Assembly: GCA_017937025.1 (NCBI GenBank) | Contig: JAGBEJ010000002.1 | Location: forward strand, 124,001 to 188,000 | DNA: 64,000 nucleotides | Reading direction: 5' to 3' | Source of the DNA: Paludibacteraceae bacterium | GTDB lineage: Bacteria > Bacteroidota > Bacteroidia > Bacteroidales > Paludibacteraceae | Shown here: in pieces, positions 18,331 through 27,032 of the stretch | How the letters are laid out: every line of letters starts with the position of its first letter | How positions within the stretch are numbered: the stretch's first letter is position 1 | Program-made: the position numbers and the translations under genes | Notes under the pieces: generated by a model | What the model was told of the DNA's origin: nothing | What the model saw: the letters and a program-made list of their open reading frames with translations, nothing else | Database searches by the model: none

Positions 18331-19542
18331 TTATATGATAAATTTCACTTTTTCTTGGATATCATTCATTAGCTGTTGCAACTCCCATCGAGAATCTGCA
18401 TAGGCAATATAGAAGCCTATACGTGCGGTGTCGCATACTGCTTGTTGAATAGTATCTCCTAATTTAAAATTGAATCTATAAGATAGCACATTAGGGTTAT
18501 TTGAAAGAAACTCTTCACCTTCTATTGCTTTTACCACCCCACCTTTACCCGGCGCGTCAAAGAACTCTAATACTGCACAACGTTTTTTAAGTTCAGGAGC
18601 AATAGATGGTTGTTTGACATTCTTTTCTCCCAATGCCATTTGGATAAGTGCTTCATAATTGTCATAACCAGACATGCAAGGCACTATCTCTGCCGAGATA
18701 AGATTTCCACCACCTCGTGCTCCTATTTCAATCAAATAGAATTGTCCGTCTTGAAATTTATATTCCGCATGCGTTAGACCAAAAGGAAGTCCACTAAGAT
18801 TAACGAACTGGTCATTCGTACGGCGAAGTAAATCGTAATCAAAATTAGGGTTGTCATGCGAGAAGAATAATTCATATGCTACATTTTCATTATAAGCATA
18901 GTGCTTCTTTTCCGAGATTGCAAGACAAGTATGACCATACGAAGTTTTTATTCCATCCACAGTGAACTCTGTTCCTGTGATATATTCTTCACATATGACA
19001 GCCTTTTCTTCACGCGAAAACGACCGCGCTTCTTCGAAATGAGCGATAAGCTCAGCCTCTGTTTTTATGGTAAATACGCCATGACTACTATTGCTATCTA
19101 TCGGCTTGACGATCATCTGCTTATTGAGATTGCGATAGAATATCAAAGCCTCATCTAATGTGTGACATGTCTGAAACACCGGACACGGAAGATTATGGTC
19201 ACGCAAAAACTCACGCATACGTACTTTGTTTGTATAGAGTTCTGCCATATCCTGACCTTGGGATGGCAAGTCTAGCGAATCCGCCAATTCGGCTATTAGT
19301 CTGGTAGCAATATCACATTCATCCGAAAGCACAGCATCTATATGCATTGTGCGAATTGCATCCAAATAATTTTGCTTAGCAAAAATATCAGATTGAATGG
19401 ATTTATCTGCATACTTGAAAGCAGGAGAATCTGCGGCGGGATTCACCACAATAGACGAATAACCCATCTCACGAATTTTCTTAACGATGGGAACTTGCCA
19501 GATTGCCCCAGGAAGAACTAATATTTTCTTTTCACCGCTCAT
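18331..19542 (-). CDS. ATP-grasp carboxylate-amine ligase
   Basis: A 403-aa ATP-grasp enzyme. The preATP-grasp N-terminus is KKILVLPGAIWQVPIVKKI, the ATP-binding lysine region is MIVKPIDSNSSHGVF, and the metal-binding end is YLIEIGARGGGNLIS. Enzymes of this group form an amide or peptide bond between an acyl phosphate and an amine. In a glycan locus they may attach an amino acid to an amino sugar or sugar acid. The preceding gene encodes a sugar aminotransferase (ATGA overlap), which could supply the amine. The pairing is inference. Confidence 0.85.
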   Translation of the reverse strand: MSGEKKILVLPGAIWQVPIVKKIREMGYSSIVVNPAADSPAFKYADKSIQSDIFAKQNYLDAIRTMHIDAVLSDECDIATRLIAELADSLDLPSQGQDMAELYTNKVRMREFLRDHNLPCPVFQTCHTLDEALIFYRNLNKQMIVKPIDSNSSHGVFTIKTEAELIAHFEEARSFSREEKAVICEEYITGTEFTVDGIKTSYGHTCLAISEKKHYAYNENVAYELFFSHDNPNFDYDLLRRTNDQFVNLSGLPFGLTHAEYKFQDGQFYLIEIGARGGGNLISAEIVPCMSGYDNYEALIQMALGEKNVKQPSIAPELKKRCAVLEFFDAPGKGGVVKAIEGEEFLSNNPNVLSYRFNFKLGDTIQQAVCDTARIGFYIAYADSRWELQQLMNDIQEKVKFII

Positions 19543-20657
19543 TTCAAGACTCCTCTTATAATTCTTTTCACATCTTCCTCACTCAACGCATGATGCATAG
19601 GCAAACAAAGAACCTGTTCTGCCATTTTCGTAGCAATCGGCAAGTTCTCTAGCGCTGCTGACGGAAAATCCTTATACGGTTCAAAAGTACTTATCAATGG
19701 ATAGAAGTACCTACGACCGAATATGTTATTCGCTTTCAACTTCTCATAGAGCGCATCTCTACTTATTCCGTACCTTGTTTCATCCACAAAAATCGGGAAA
19801 TAACCATAGTTATACCGAATGTCAGACTGCTCCACAAGATACGACAATCCTTCTATTTTATCAATAGCCTCACGATAACGCATAGCAACATTATGCCGTG
19901 CCTCTATCGCTGCATCAATTTGCTTCAGATTCAACAAGCCAAAAGCAGCCCTAACCTCATCCATTTTCCCATTTATGCCAGGAGCTTCAACAACTGTCTC
20001 GCCTCTAAAACCGAAGTTCTTAAGATTGTCAATCTGATGCTTCATTTCTGCACTATGGCATATCAACGCCCCACCTTCTATTGTGCCAAACACTTTGGTA
20101 GCATGAAAACTAAGTGTTGACACATCACCCCATTCTAGTATTGACTTTCCTTCTTTACGAACACCAAAAGCATGAGCTGCATCATAAATGACTTTAAGGT
20201 TATGTCTCTTTGCAATGACATCTATACGCTCATTGTCGCAAGGCTGACCATACACATGCACTGGCATAATCGCCACTGTATTTTCTGTAATCGCAGCTTC
20301 TATCTTTTCGGGATCAATGTTTCCTGTCGTTGGTTCAACATCAACGAATACGGGTTTGAGTTGGTTCCACCAAATGGAATGAGTTGTCGCAACAAACGAA
20401 TATGGCGTAGTTATTACCTCTCCTTTTTTTAGCCCAAGAGCTTGCAAAGCTGTAATCAACGGCAATGTTCCATTTGTGAAAACAGAAATATATTCAACTC
20501 CAAGGTATTCAGCCAAGGCCTTCTCAAATTGTTGATGAAAAGAGCCGTTGTTTGTCAACCATTTGCTATCCCATATTTGACGGAGATATTCATTAAAATC
20601 CTGCAAATCTGGCAATAGCGGAGAAGTCACCAATATTTTATTTTCTGATGTTTTCAT
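19539..20657 (-). CDS. DegT/DnrJ/EryC1-type PLP sugar aminotransferase
   Basis: A 372-aa PLP enzyme from ATG 20,657; an in-frame ATG at 20,675 is possible. Family motifs are NGTLPLITALQALGLKKGEV, TPYSFVATTHSI, the PLP-contact IYDAAHAFGV and the Schiff-base lysine in LSFHATKVFGTIEGGAL. It would transaminate a nucleotide-linked 4-keto or 3-keto sugar using glutamate, giving an amino sugar for the glycan. Its start overlaps the upstream GT4 gene by about 20 bp. Confidence 0.9.
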   Translation of the reverse strand: MKTSENKILVTSPLLPDLQDFNEYLRQIWDSKWLTNNGSFHQQFEKALAEYLGVEYISVFTNGTLPLITALQALGLKKGEVITTPYSFVATTHSIWWNQLKPVFVDVEPTTGNIDPEKIEAAITENTVAIMPVHVYGQPCDNERIDVIAKRHNLKVIYDAAHAFGVRKEGKSILEWGDVSTLSFHATKVFGTIEGGALICHSAEMKHQIDNLKNFGFRGETVVEAPGINGKMDEVRAAFGLLNLKQIDAAIEARHNVAMRYREAIDKIEGLSYLVEQSDIRYNYGYFPIFVDETRYGISRDALYEKLKANNIFGRRYFYPLISTFEPYKDFPSAALENLPIATKMAEQVLCLPMHHALSEEDVKRIIRGVLK

Positions 20658-21756
20658 AATATTTTTCTTTTCCATACTTAGCCAAAAAAGCTAGGCTCAT
20701 TGATTTATAATCGTAATTGTGATGCAAAGTTATGTCAATCGCATCAACGATACCATCAACATCCCTTATGTCAACAATCTGTCCATTCCCATCATTCACA
20801 AAATCCCTGACTCCGCCACTGTCTGTACATACCACTGGAGTCCCATGCGCAATCGCTTCGGCAACCGACAATCCAAATGTTTCTGACACGCTCGTAGAAA
20901 GCAACAGGGAATATGCGCTGTATTGCATCAGCAAATCATTATGCGACATTTTGCCCTTGAACACTATATTTTCTCCTGCGTATTCCCTTAGTTGTTTGCC
21001 ATCAAGAGTTTCTTCACCAGTCAAGCCAAAGACATCTATTGCCAATTGCGACGGCAGACGTTTCGCCACGGCAAAGAGAGTCGGCATATCCTTGTCATGC
21101 ACATGACCAGCGACAAACATTATACGTCCATTCTTGTTAATGTTCTCCCAATTCTCTGGCACTCCGCAATCACTAACCAAATTACCGACAACCGAAACCG
21201 ACTTCATGCGGAATCCGCTCGTCAACAGATTCCTGTATAAGTAATTGCTCACACAGAAAACCTTATCTGCCTCTCGATACAACAGTTCTTTTCGATGCGT
21301 GATATAATCAATCGAATGACGAATGTACAAGATATGCTCGGCAAGAATAATTTTTATGCCATTATGCTTCGCCCATTCCGCCACAAATACCGCAAAATCC
21401 GATATTGACTGAATATATACATACTCCGGCAATCTGCCATCCATCAGCGAAAGGATGACATTTCCGACCTTATCCGACATCCGTCTTATCGCCTTGGCTG
21501 TCTTATGTTGGGATTTGTATTTCGGACAAGAGATTTCTATGTTACACAACGTGCCATTTCTCGTAACAGCGACATCAGACAATCCCTTCAACGAAAGCAA
21601 TCGCTTCAATTGTTTTCTCTTAGGAAGCCACAAGCAATTGCCTACGACATTGTAAATATCGTATTCGCCAGCATAAACACTTTGCTGCTCTTCAAAGAAT
21701 GAACATGGATACCATGCCGGCACGAACAATATGCTTTTTTTTACACCAACTCCCAT
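20638..21756 (-). CDS. Family 4 glycosyltransferase (GT-B)
   Basis: A 372-aa GT4 enzyme. The N-terminus SILFVPAWYPCSFFEEQQ, the donor-domain start RIMFVAGHVHDKDMPTLFAV and the catalytic E-x7-E region SETFGLSVAEAIAHGTPVVC are clear. It overlaps the wzt gene end by 16 bp, making it the first glycosyltransferase after the export genes. It probably adds an early sugar of the repeat unit or the primer-adaptor region. Specificity unknown. Confidence 0.92.
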   Translation of the reverse strand: MGVGVKKSILFVPAWYPCSFFEEQQSVYAGEYDIYNVVGNCLWLPKRKQLKRLLSLKGLSDVAVTRNGTLCNIEISCPKYKSQHKTAKAIRRMSDKVGNVILSLMDGRLPEYVYIQSISDFAVFVAEWAKHNGIKIILAEHILYIRHSIDYITHRKELLYREADKVFCVSNYLYRNLLTSGFRMKSVSVVGNLVSDCGVPENWENINKNGRIMFVAGHVHDKDMPTLFAVAKRLPSQLAIDVFGLTGEETLDGKQLREYAGENIVFKGKMSHNDLLMQYSAYSLLLSTSVSETFGLSVAEAIAHGTPVVCTDSGGVRDFVNDGNGQIVDIRDVDGIVDAIDITLHHNYDYKSMSLAFLAKYGKEKYYENIRK

Positions 21757-23024
21757 TTTACTCTTGGAGCTACCACTGCTGATGTAGAAAACATTTTTGA
21801 AAATGATTTTGTTCGATCAACTATAAAAGTCAATGTACTCTCTGTTTCGTTGTATGGATCATAAAGCCAATTAACGTTATGACGACTTGCATCAATTTGA
21901 ACATTATATAAACCAGAGCGAAGCATATCTATTGGCAATTTAGCACGAATTAAATTGCGTCCAACTTTTAATTTTCTATTAAACTCATCATCAACGTCTA
22001 TATTTAAAGTTCTATAAATATAACGCCCTTGTTCATCAAAGACAGACACCCCTATTACCATGTCAGGAAACTCTTTCTGTAAATCAAAATCGATTTCCAC
22101 GCACAATTCATCGTCTGATTTTACATCTCTATCAAGTATATTATCTCCTATCTTTAATGAAAATTCATTAATACGAAGTCCTTCTACCTGACGACCTGTT
22201 GGATTGAGCCATTGTTTTCTATTTTGCAGAACGTACATCTTCTGGTATATAGCGATTGTATCACTTACAGTTCCCTGATATTCCAACATTCCATCTTTCA
22301 AAAGAACACCTTTTGTACATAGACGCTGAACACTTTCCATATTATGACTCACAAACAGCACAGTTCTTCCCTCTCCTTTTGAGACATCCTTCATCTTGCC
22401 AATAGCTTTCTTTTGGAATTCTGCATCACCGACGGCAAGAACCTCGTCCACAACGAGGATTTCCGGGTCGAGGTGAGCTGCCACAGCAAAGCCAAGACGC
22501 ACCATCATACCTGAGCTGTAACGCTTCACAGGGGTGTCTATATATCGCTCGCAGCCAGAGAAATCAACTATCTCGTCAAGTTTGCGATTTATTTCCTGCT
22601 TGCTCATGCCAAGGATAGCACCGTTCATGTAGATGTTCTCACGGCCTGTCAACTCTGAATGGAAACCTGTTCCCACCTCAAGCAACGAAGCGATTCTGCC
22701 CCTTGCCTTGATGGTTCCTGTTGTCGGTGTCGTCACTCTCGACAATAGCTTCAGCAAGGTGCTCTTACCTGCTCCGTTCTTGCCTATGATGCCGACAACA
22801 TCGCCCTGCTCTACCTTGAAGTCTATATCCTTCAACGCCCACACAAAGTCTGAAAGCGCCTTCTTTGAGCGGTCGTTCGTTTCTCCAACTTTGAGGTAAG
22901 GGTCTTCCTTGCGCAGCACATTCATCTGCCACCAACGGTTCAAATCGCTCGTCAGAGTCTTAGTGCTCACAAGTCCTAATCTGTATTGCTTTGATATGTG
23001 ATTGAATTCTATCGCTGTACTCAT
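21741..23024 (-). CDS. wzt: Polysaccharide ABC exporter ATPase
   Basis: A 427-aa ATPase of the Wzt type. Residues about 1-260 form the nucleotide-binding domain with Walker A GIIGKNGAGKSTLL, the signature KRYSSGMMVRLGFA, Walker B PEILVVDEVLAVGD and the switch His in VLFVSHN. The remaining ~160 residues form a beta-rich C-terminal domain as in Wzt proteins that recognise a finished O-antigen end group. With the permease it would flip undecaprenol-linked polysaccharide to the periplasm. The C-terminal domain suggests the chain carries a terminal modification. Confidence 0.93.
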   Translation of the reverse strand: MSTAIEFNHISKQYRLGLVSTKTLTSDLNRWWQMNVLRKEDPYLKVGETNDRSKKALSDFVWALKDIDFKVEQGDVVGIIGKNGAGKSTLLKLLSRVTTPTTGTIKARGRIASLLEVGTGFHSELTGRENIYMNGAILGMSKQEINRKLDEIVDFSGCERYIDTPVKRYSSGMMVRLGFAVAAHLDPEILVVDEVLAVGDAEFQKKAIGKMKDVSKGEGRTVLFVSHNMESVQRLCTKGVLLKDGMLEYQGTVSDTIAIYQKMYVLQNRKQWLNPTGRQVEGLRINEFSLKIGDNILDRDVKSDDELCVEIDFDLQKEFPDMVIGVSVFDEQGRYIYRTLNIDVDDEFNRKLKVGRNLIRAKLPIDMLRSGLYNVQIDASRHNVNWLYDPYNETESTLTFIVDRTKSFSKMFSTSAVVAPRVKWELV

Positions 23025-23058
23025 TTCACTACATTTTGTCTATTTTCAAAAAATCCTG

Positions 23059-23134
23059 TTGCTGCATTTCGGCTACGCTCAATGACCAACTGGTTGCTGC
23101 GGTGTCGGTGCTTCGGCAACGCTCAGCAACCGAA
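23059..23134. repeat. Paired copy of a short intergenic repeat between wzt and wzm
   Basis: Two related units, one with TTTCGGCTACGCTCAATGACC and one with CTTCGGCAACGCTCAGCAACC, lie in tandem within the 133-bp space between wzt and wzm. The core (C/T)TTCGGC(T/A)ACGCTCA is shared. It resembles short dispersed repeats found in Bacteroidota intergenic DNA. No coding content. Confidence 0.5.
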
Positions 23135-23157
23135 ATTTGTTCATCCTTTATTGTTCA

Positions 23158-24030
23158 TTATACCGTGTCCATAAAACTCCTCTGCACACGATTGAACACC
23201 ACTATGCCCAACGCAAGAAGCGCCACCATGAACAAGAAACTGTATCCTAACGCCATCCAGCAGAAAGAGCCTGTGCCCAACATACCGTACTTGAACGCCT
23301 CCAGTATTCCTGTCAGCGGATTTAATGACATGACAAGTTTCAGTTTCTCGTTTGTTATAATGCTCAATGGATAAATCACAGGAGTCGCATACATCCACAA
23401 CTGGACAAAAAATCCCAATAAGAACGTCAAGTCACGGTATTTTGTAGTCATAGATGAAAACAAAATTCCAAAGCCAAGTCCTAAGCCTGCCAGCATCAGC
23501 ACCAACACAGGGAACAGCAACGCATAAAGGTTAGGACCGACATTAACATCAGTGAAAACAACGTAATAAACATACACGACTAAGAACAGCATAAACTGTA
23601 TGCCGAACCTTATCAGATTGGATGTCACTGTGGAAAGCGGCACTATAAGACGAGGAAAATACACCTTGCCAAAAACGCCGGCGTTGCTCACAAACGTATT
23701 AGATGTTTTGGTCATGCACTCCGAGAAGTACTGCCACATGCAGATGCCAGACAAATAGAACAGCGCCTGAGGCAGCCCGTCGGTGCTTATGCCAGCTATG
23801 CCGCCGAAGACAACCATGTACATGATGGTGGTCATTATCGGCTGCACAAAGTACCACAGCGGTCCAAGCACTGTCTGCTTGTACTGGGTTATTATGTCCC
23901 TCTTGACAAACAAGCTCCACAAGTCACGGTACTTCCAAATCTCCTTGAAATCGACATCCAGCAACGACTCTCGAGGCTTGATGACGGTTGACCATTCTTC
24001 ATCTATATGCTTTTCTGCGGAATCAGCCAT
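23158..24030 (-). CDS. wzm: Polysaccharide ABC exporter permease
   Basis: A 290-aa ABC-2 type permease with six predicted membrane helices. The amphipathic N-terminal part contains YRDLWSLFVKRDIITQYKQT, typical of Wzm/TagG proteins, and the C-terminal helices include TGILEAFKYGMLGTG. An upstream in-frame start at 24,144 would add 38 basic hydrophobic residues with no counterpart in the family. ATG 24,030 is therefore chosen. It is the first gene of the leftward polysaccharide transcript. Confidence 0.9.
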   Translation of the reverse strand: MADSAEKHIDEEWSTVIKPRESLLDVDFKEIWKYRDLWSLFVKRDIITQYKQTVLGPLWYFVQPIMTTIMYMVVFGGIAGISTDGLPQALFYLSGICMWQYFSECMTKTSNTFVSNAGVFGKVYFPRLIVPLSTVTSNLIRFGIQFMLFLVVYVYYVVFTDVNVGPNLYALLFPVLVLMLAGLGLGFGILFSSMTTKYRDLTFLLGFFVQLWMYATPVIYPLSIITNEKLKLVMSLNPLTGILEAFKYGMLGTGSFCWMALGYSFLFMVALLALGIVVFNRVQRSFMDTV

Positions 24031-24060
24031 TTTACGTTTTATTGATTTATTGTTAAAGAA

Positions 24061-24238
24061 CAAAAATAAGAAATATTTTATTGCGGAACGCCGTTTTAAC
24101 AGCAAACTTAAGGGCAATATTGCCGTACAACACATTTTTCGCAAGTTACTGACACAACACTTGGACTGCTGTCATAAAAAACAAGCATAAATACCACATA
24201 AATGCTATTTACAAGCTATTAAGGCCGCGATAACTTTG
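24061..24238. promoter_or_regulatory. Divergent promoter region between wzm and the ATP-grasp gene
   Basis: On the minus strand TATTTTTG lies at 24,061-24,068, about 30 bp before the wzm ATG. On the plus strand TAACTTTG lies at 24,231-24,238, 28 bp before the ATP-grasp ATG. Both fit the TAnnTTTG -7 box. I find no convincing -33 box for either, so these are candidate start sites only. Confidence 0.5.
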
Positions 24239-24266
24239 CACTGTCTAATAAAAACAAAGAACAAAC

Positions 24267-25454
24267 ATGAATTTTGTATTTATTTCACCGAACTTTCCGC
24301 ATACATACTGGAACTTCACAGACAGGCTGCACAGAAACGGAGTTAATGTACTCGGCATTGGCGATGCGCCGTACGACTCGCTCGACCAACACCAGAAAGA
24401 CTCACTGACGGAATACTACAGAGTAGAGAACCTGGGCGATTACGAACAGGTATTCAAGGCTGTGGCGTTCTTCAGCTTCAAATACGGAAAGATAGACTGG
24501 ATAGAGAGCATGAACGAGTTTTGGCTCGAACAGGACGCACGCCTGCGCACCGACTTCAACATAACGACGGGAATACAGAACGACAGAATCAGCAACATAA
24601 AGAGCAAATTCAGGATGAAGGAGTTCTATGACAAAGCCGGAGTGCCTTCTGCCAGATGCGAGAGAGTGACCGACAGGAAAGCCGCCGAGAAGTTCATCAA
24701 GGCTGTTGGCTACCCTGTCTTCTGCAAGCCGGAGATAGGCGTGGGCGCTACCGACACGTTCAAGATTGAGAACGAGACTGACCTTGACAACTTCTTCAAG
24801 GTGAAGCCCGACGAGGGATACGTAATGGAGGAATTCGTCACCGGAGTGATATGCAGCTACGACGCGATAAGCGACAGCCAATGCAACATCCTGTTTGAGA
24901 GCATGAACGTGTGGCCGCCTGTGGCTGACATTGTGAAAAAGAAACTCGACCTGATGTACTACACCGCCTCGGACATACCAGAACAGCTGAGGGAAAGAGG
25001 CAGAGCGACGATAAAGGCTTTCGGCGTGAACCAAAGATTCGTGCACCTGGAGTTCTTCCGACTGACGAAAGCGAAGAAGGGACTCGGCAAAGTGGGCGAC
25101 TACATCGGACTGGAGGTGAACATGCGACCTGCCGGAGGATACACCCCCGACATGATGAACTGGGCACACAGCACCGACGTCTATCAAATATGGGCGGACA
25201 TGGTGACAACCGACAAACGCTTGCTGCCCGACCACGACGAACACAAGTTCTGCGTATATGCCAGCAGAAGAGACATATACAAGTACGTTCACACGCACGA
25301 CGAGATAATAGAAAGATACGGCGACAGGATGAAGATGTGCGAACGAATGCCGGAAATGATGGTTCCGCAAATGGGCAACCAGATGTACACCGTGCTGCTG
25401 AACGACCAGAAAGAAACCGACGATTTCATAAAGTTCGTTCACGACAAGGCTTAA
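24267..25454 (+). CDS. ATP-grasp domain protein (carbamoyl-phosphate-synthase-like)
   Basis: A 395-aa ATP-grasp enzyme. It starts MNFVFISPNFPHTYWNF. The ATP-binding region YPVFCKPEIGVGATDTFKI (about 150-170), YVMEEFVTGVICSYD and the metal-binding end IGLEVNMRPAGGYTPDMMNW are well preserved. The family forms acyl-phosphate-dependent amide or ester-type bonds; the substrate is unknown. It is divergent from wzm and 48 bp upstream of an esterase-like gene, with which it probably forms an operon. Codon use is richer in GC than that of the polysaccharide genes. Confidence 0.88.
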   Translation: MNFVFISPNFPHTYWNFTDRLHRNGVNVLGIGDAPYDSLDQHQKDSLTEYYRVENLGDYEQVFKAVAFFSFKYGKIDWIESMNEFWLEQDARLRTDFNITTGIQNDRISNIKSKFRMKEFYDKAGVPSARCERVTDRKAAEKFIKAVGYPVFCKPEIGVGATDTFKIENETDLDNFFKVKPDEGYVMEEFVTGVICSYDAISDSQCNILFESMNVWPPVADIVKKKLDLMYYTASDIPEQLRERGRATIKAFGVNQRFVHLEFFRLTKAKKGLGKVGDYIGLEVNMRPAGGYTPDMMNWAHSTDVYQIWADMVTTDKRLLPDHDEHKFCVYASRRDIYKYVHTHDEIIERYGDRMKMCERMPEMMVPQMGNQMYTVLLNDQKETDDFIKFVHDKA

Positions 25455-25502
25455 AACAGACAATAATATTAAATTCGCACATAATTAAAAACTTGAGAAT
25501 TC

Positions 25503-26255
25503 ATGGAAGTAAGATATTATAAGGAATACAGCAACAATCTCGGCAGAGATATGGAGTTCAAAATCTACGGAAGCCAAGGCGGCAAACTGTGCTTCGCCTT
25601 TCCGCCACAGAACGGAAGATTCTACGACTTCGAGAACTTCGGCATGATTGACGTGCTCTCGCCATGGATAGAGAGCGGAAGGCTGACCGTCGTTACGCCC
25701 GACAGCATCGACGAGGAGACATGGAGCAACGAAAGCGGCGACCCACGCTACAGAATCGAACTGCAGGAAAGGTGGTTCAGATACATAACCGAAGAGCTTT
25801 TCGGCAGAGCTGTCGGCATAAACGGCACATACGGATACAAAGCCATCGTCACTGGCTGCAGCATGGGAGGTGTGCATTCCGGCAACTTCTTTTTCCGCCG
25901 TCCGGACTTGTTTGACGTGGTTGTGTCGCTCAGCGGACTTTTCAATGCGCAATACTTTTTCCACGACTATATGGACGACCTAGTTTACGCCAACTCGCCT
26001 GTGCATTTCCTACGCAACCTTGCGCCGGACCACTACTACAACGAGCTCTACAGGCAGAGCCAGATAATCTGCTGTGTGGGACAAGGCGCTTGGGAGGACG
26101 ACCTGCTGGCTGGAACAAGAGAACTGGATGCCGTGCTCAGAGAGAAGGACATTCCTGCGTGGATAGACTACTGGGGACAGGACGTGAGCCACGACTGGGT
26201 ATGGTGGCAAAGACAGATTGTCTATTTCTTTGACAAGATCCTGCCTTGGAAATAA
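25503..26255 (+). CDS. Alpha/beta-hydrolase, esterase family
   Basis: A 250-aa alpha/beta hydrolase of the esterase-D/putative-esterase type. The nucleophile elbow is TGCSMGGVHS (Ser near residue 122), an Asp lies in the following strand region, and the catalytic His is probably in DVSHDWVWW near the C-terminus. No signal peptide is seen, so it is cytoplasmic. It follows the ATP-grasp gene and is probably cotranscribed. The last 58 codons lie inside a 308-bp repeat whose second copy at 29,620 retains only this 3' end. Confidence 0.88.
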   Translation: MEVRYYKEYSNNLGRDMEFKIYGSQGGKLCFAFPPQNGRFYDFENFGMIDVLSPWIESGRLTVVTPDSIDEETWSNESGDPRYRIELQERWFRYITEELFGRAVGINGTYGYKAIVTGCSMGGVHSGNFFFRRPDLFDVVVSLSGLFNAQYFFHDYMDDLVYANSPVHFLRNLAPDHYYNELYRQSQIICCVGQGAWEDDLLAGTRELDAVLREKDIPAWIDYWGQDVSHDWVWWQRQIVYFFDKILPWK

Positions 26256-26389
26256 CTACAATGAGCCGTTCATCATGAGCGGCTCGTTTTTTACACACTA
26301 CAAAAAAAGGACCGCCAATTTCTGACAGTCCTTTTCTCATTTATATCACTCTGACTTATTTCTTCTTTTTCTGAGCCTTGAGCTGCTCT
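26082..26389. repeat. Direct repeat copy 1: 3' end of esterase to 3' end of the downstream basic-protein gene
   Basis: This 308-bp segment covers the last part of the esterase gene, its terminator and the last ~30 bp of the convergent gene whose intact copy ends at 29,888. It recurs at 29,620-29,921 in the same orientation with roughly 90% identity by eye and small indels. Copy 1 completes the esterase gene. Its right end cuts off after GAGCTGCTCT, where unrelated sequence begins. Confidence 0.9.
26263..26292 (+). terminator. Rho-independent terminator of the esterase operon
   Basis: An 11-bp stem with one wobble, GAGCCGTTCAT paired with ATGAGCGGCTC, is followed by GTTTTTT, 8 bp after the esterase stop. 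Confidence 0.85.
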
Positions 26390-26399
26390 TATAATCGCC

Positions 26400-26489
26400 A
26401 AAACGAAAAGTACACGTTTTTAAAACGAAAAGTACATTTTTTTGAAAAAAGGAGGCAGAGAACCGAACTGACGGAACTCTGCCTTTTTT
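26400..26489 (+). repeat. Twin 15-bp repeats (possible IS21-type end) followed by a terminator
   Basis: AAAACGAAAAGTACA occurs at 26,400-26,414 and again at 26,422-26,436, directly after the broken end of repeat copy 1. On the opposite strand this reads as two TGTACTTTTCGTTTT units, as in the multiple-repeat ends of IS21-family elements. A perfect 7-bp hairpin GGCAGAG/CTCTGCC with flanking A and T runs (26,445-26,489) follows. No transposase gene is present. From here to 27,032 there is no intact gene; only the two remnants listed next and a terminator are seen. Confidence 0.4.
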
Positions 26490-26520
26490 GTCGTTCAAAC
26501 GGCGGATGAATGCAGTTTAA

Positions 26521-26727
26521 TCACTTGCTGATTGATAATACCTGTCTTCTGTTTCTCGGACCGCAGCTTACATGCACCCACGCTCCGCCATGCTCCCATA
26601 TCAGCTGGTCGAACGGCAACTTCAACGACCTTACCAAATCAAACAGATTCCTGTTCTCTGCCTTGCTGCCGCCTGTGATGTCAGCGGCCTGGCCAAGCAC
26701 ATGCTGACTTGTCGCACTGCCGCCCAC
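26521..26727 (-). pseudogene. C-terminal fragment of a peptidase M15 (phage/mobile-element endolysin-like)
   Basis: The open frame gives 68 residues with the zinc-site signatures of M15_3 peptidases: GGSATSQHVLGQAADI (His and Asp ligands), FDQLIWEHGG and WVHVS (third His). The N-terminal half with the substrate-binding Ser/Arg segment is absent, and no promoter or start context is seen. Such genes are frequent in Bacteroidetes prophages and conjugative elements. This is a 5'-truncated remnant. Confidence 0.75.
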
Positions 26728-26735
26728 TGCTTGCT

Positions 26736-26828
26736 ATGCAGAACGAATACGACATGCTGATGGCCGAGCGCGATGCCTCGTTTATGGAGAAGCTAAAGCA
26801 GGTTCGTCGCATTGCTGCCATCTTCTGA
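26736..26828 (+). pseudogene. Short remnant of an unidentified gene
   Basis: A 30-codon frame reading MQNEYDMLMAERDASFMEKL and ending RRIAAIF then stop. It looks like the C-terminal helix of a larger protein from a mobile element. Context is otherwise non-coding. Not recognised. Confidence 0.3.
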
Positions 26829-26971
26829 GAGATATAATAATTAGGGTGTAGCTCTAAAAACAGATATGCTAATGGACAGATGATGAGACTCTTCAGTCCC
26901 ATTCGTTATTTGATGAGGGGGGGAGAACAATAATTGAGGAATGACCATATCATCTCAACCGAAAAGGCATG

Positions 26972-26997
26972 AAAAAAAGCCGTCCCCGATAGGAACG
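26972..26997 (-). terminator. Terminator of the deiminase-family gene
   Basis: On the minus strand CGTTCC-TATCG-GGGACG (6 bp with one wobble) is followed by GCTTTTTTTC. It lies 36-61 bp beyond the stop of the gene ending at 27,033. Confidence 0.65.
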
Positions 26998-27032
26998 ACT
27001 GTAAAATGAATAGAACAACGAATCTAAAGATT

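Noticed and set aside
24402..25463. 353-aa open frame antisense to the ATP-grasp gene
   Set aside because: It lies wholly over a clear ATP-grasp gene and reads as Val/His/Leu-rich low-complexity sequence, as expected from its codon bias on the other strand.
26400..26440. Possible CRISPR-like array from the twin AAAACGAAAAGTACA repeats
   Set aside because: Only two copies 22 bp apart with a 7-bp space and no cas genes.
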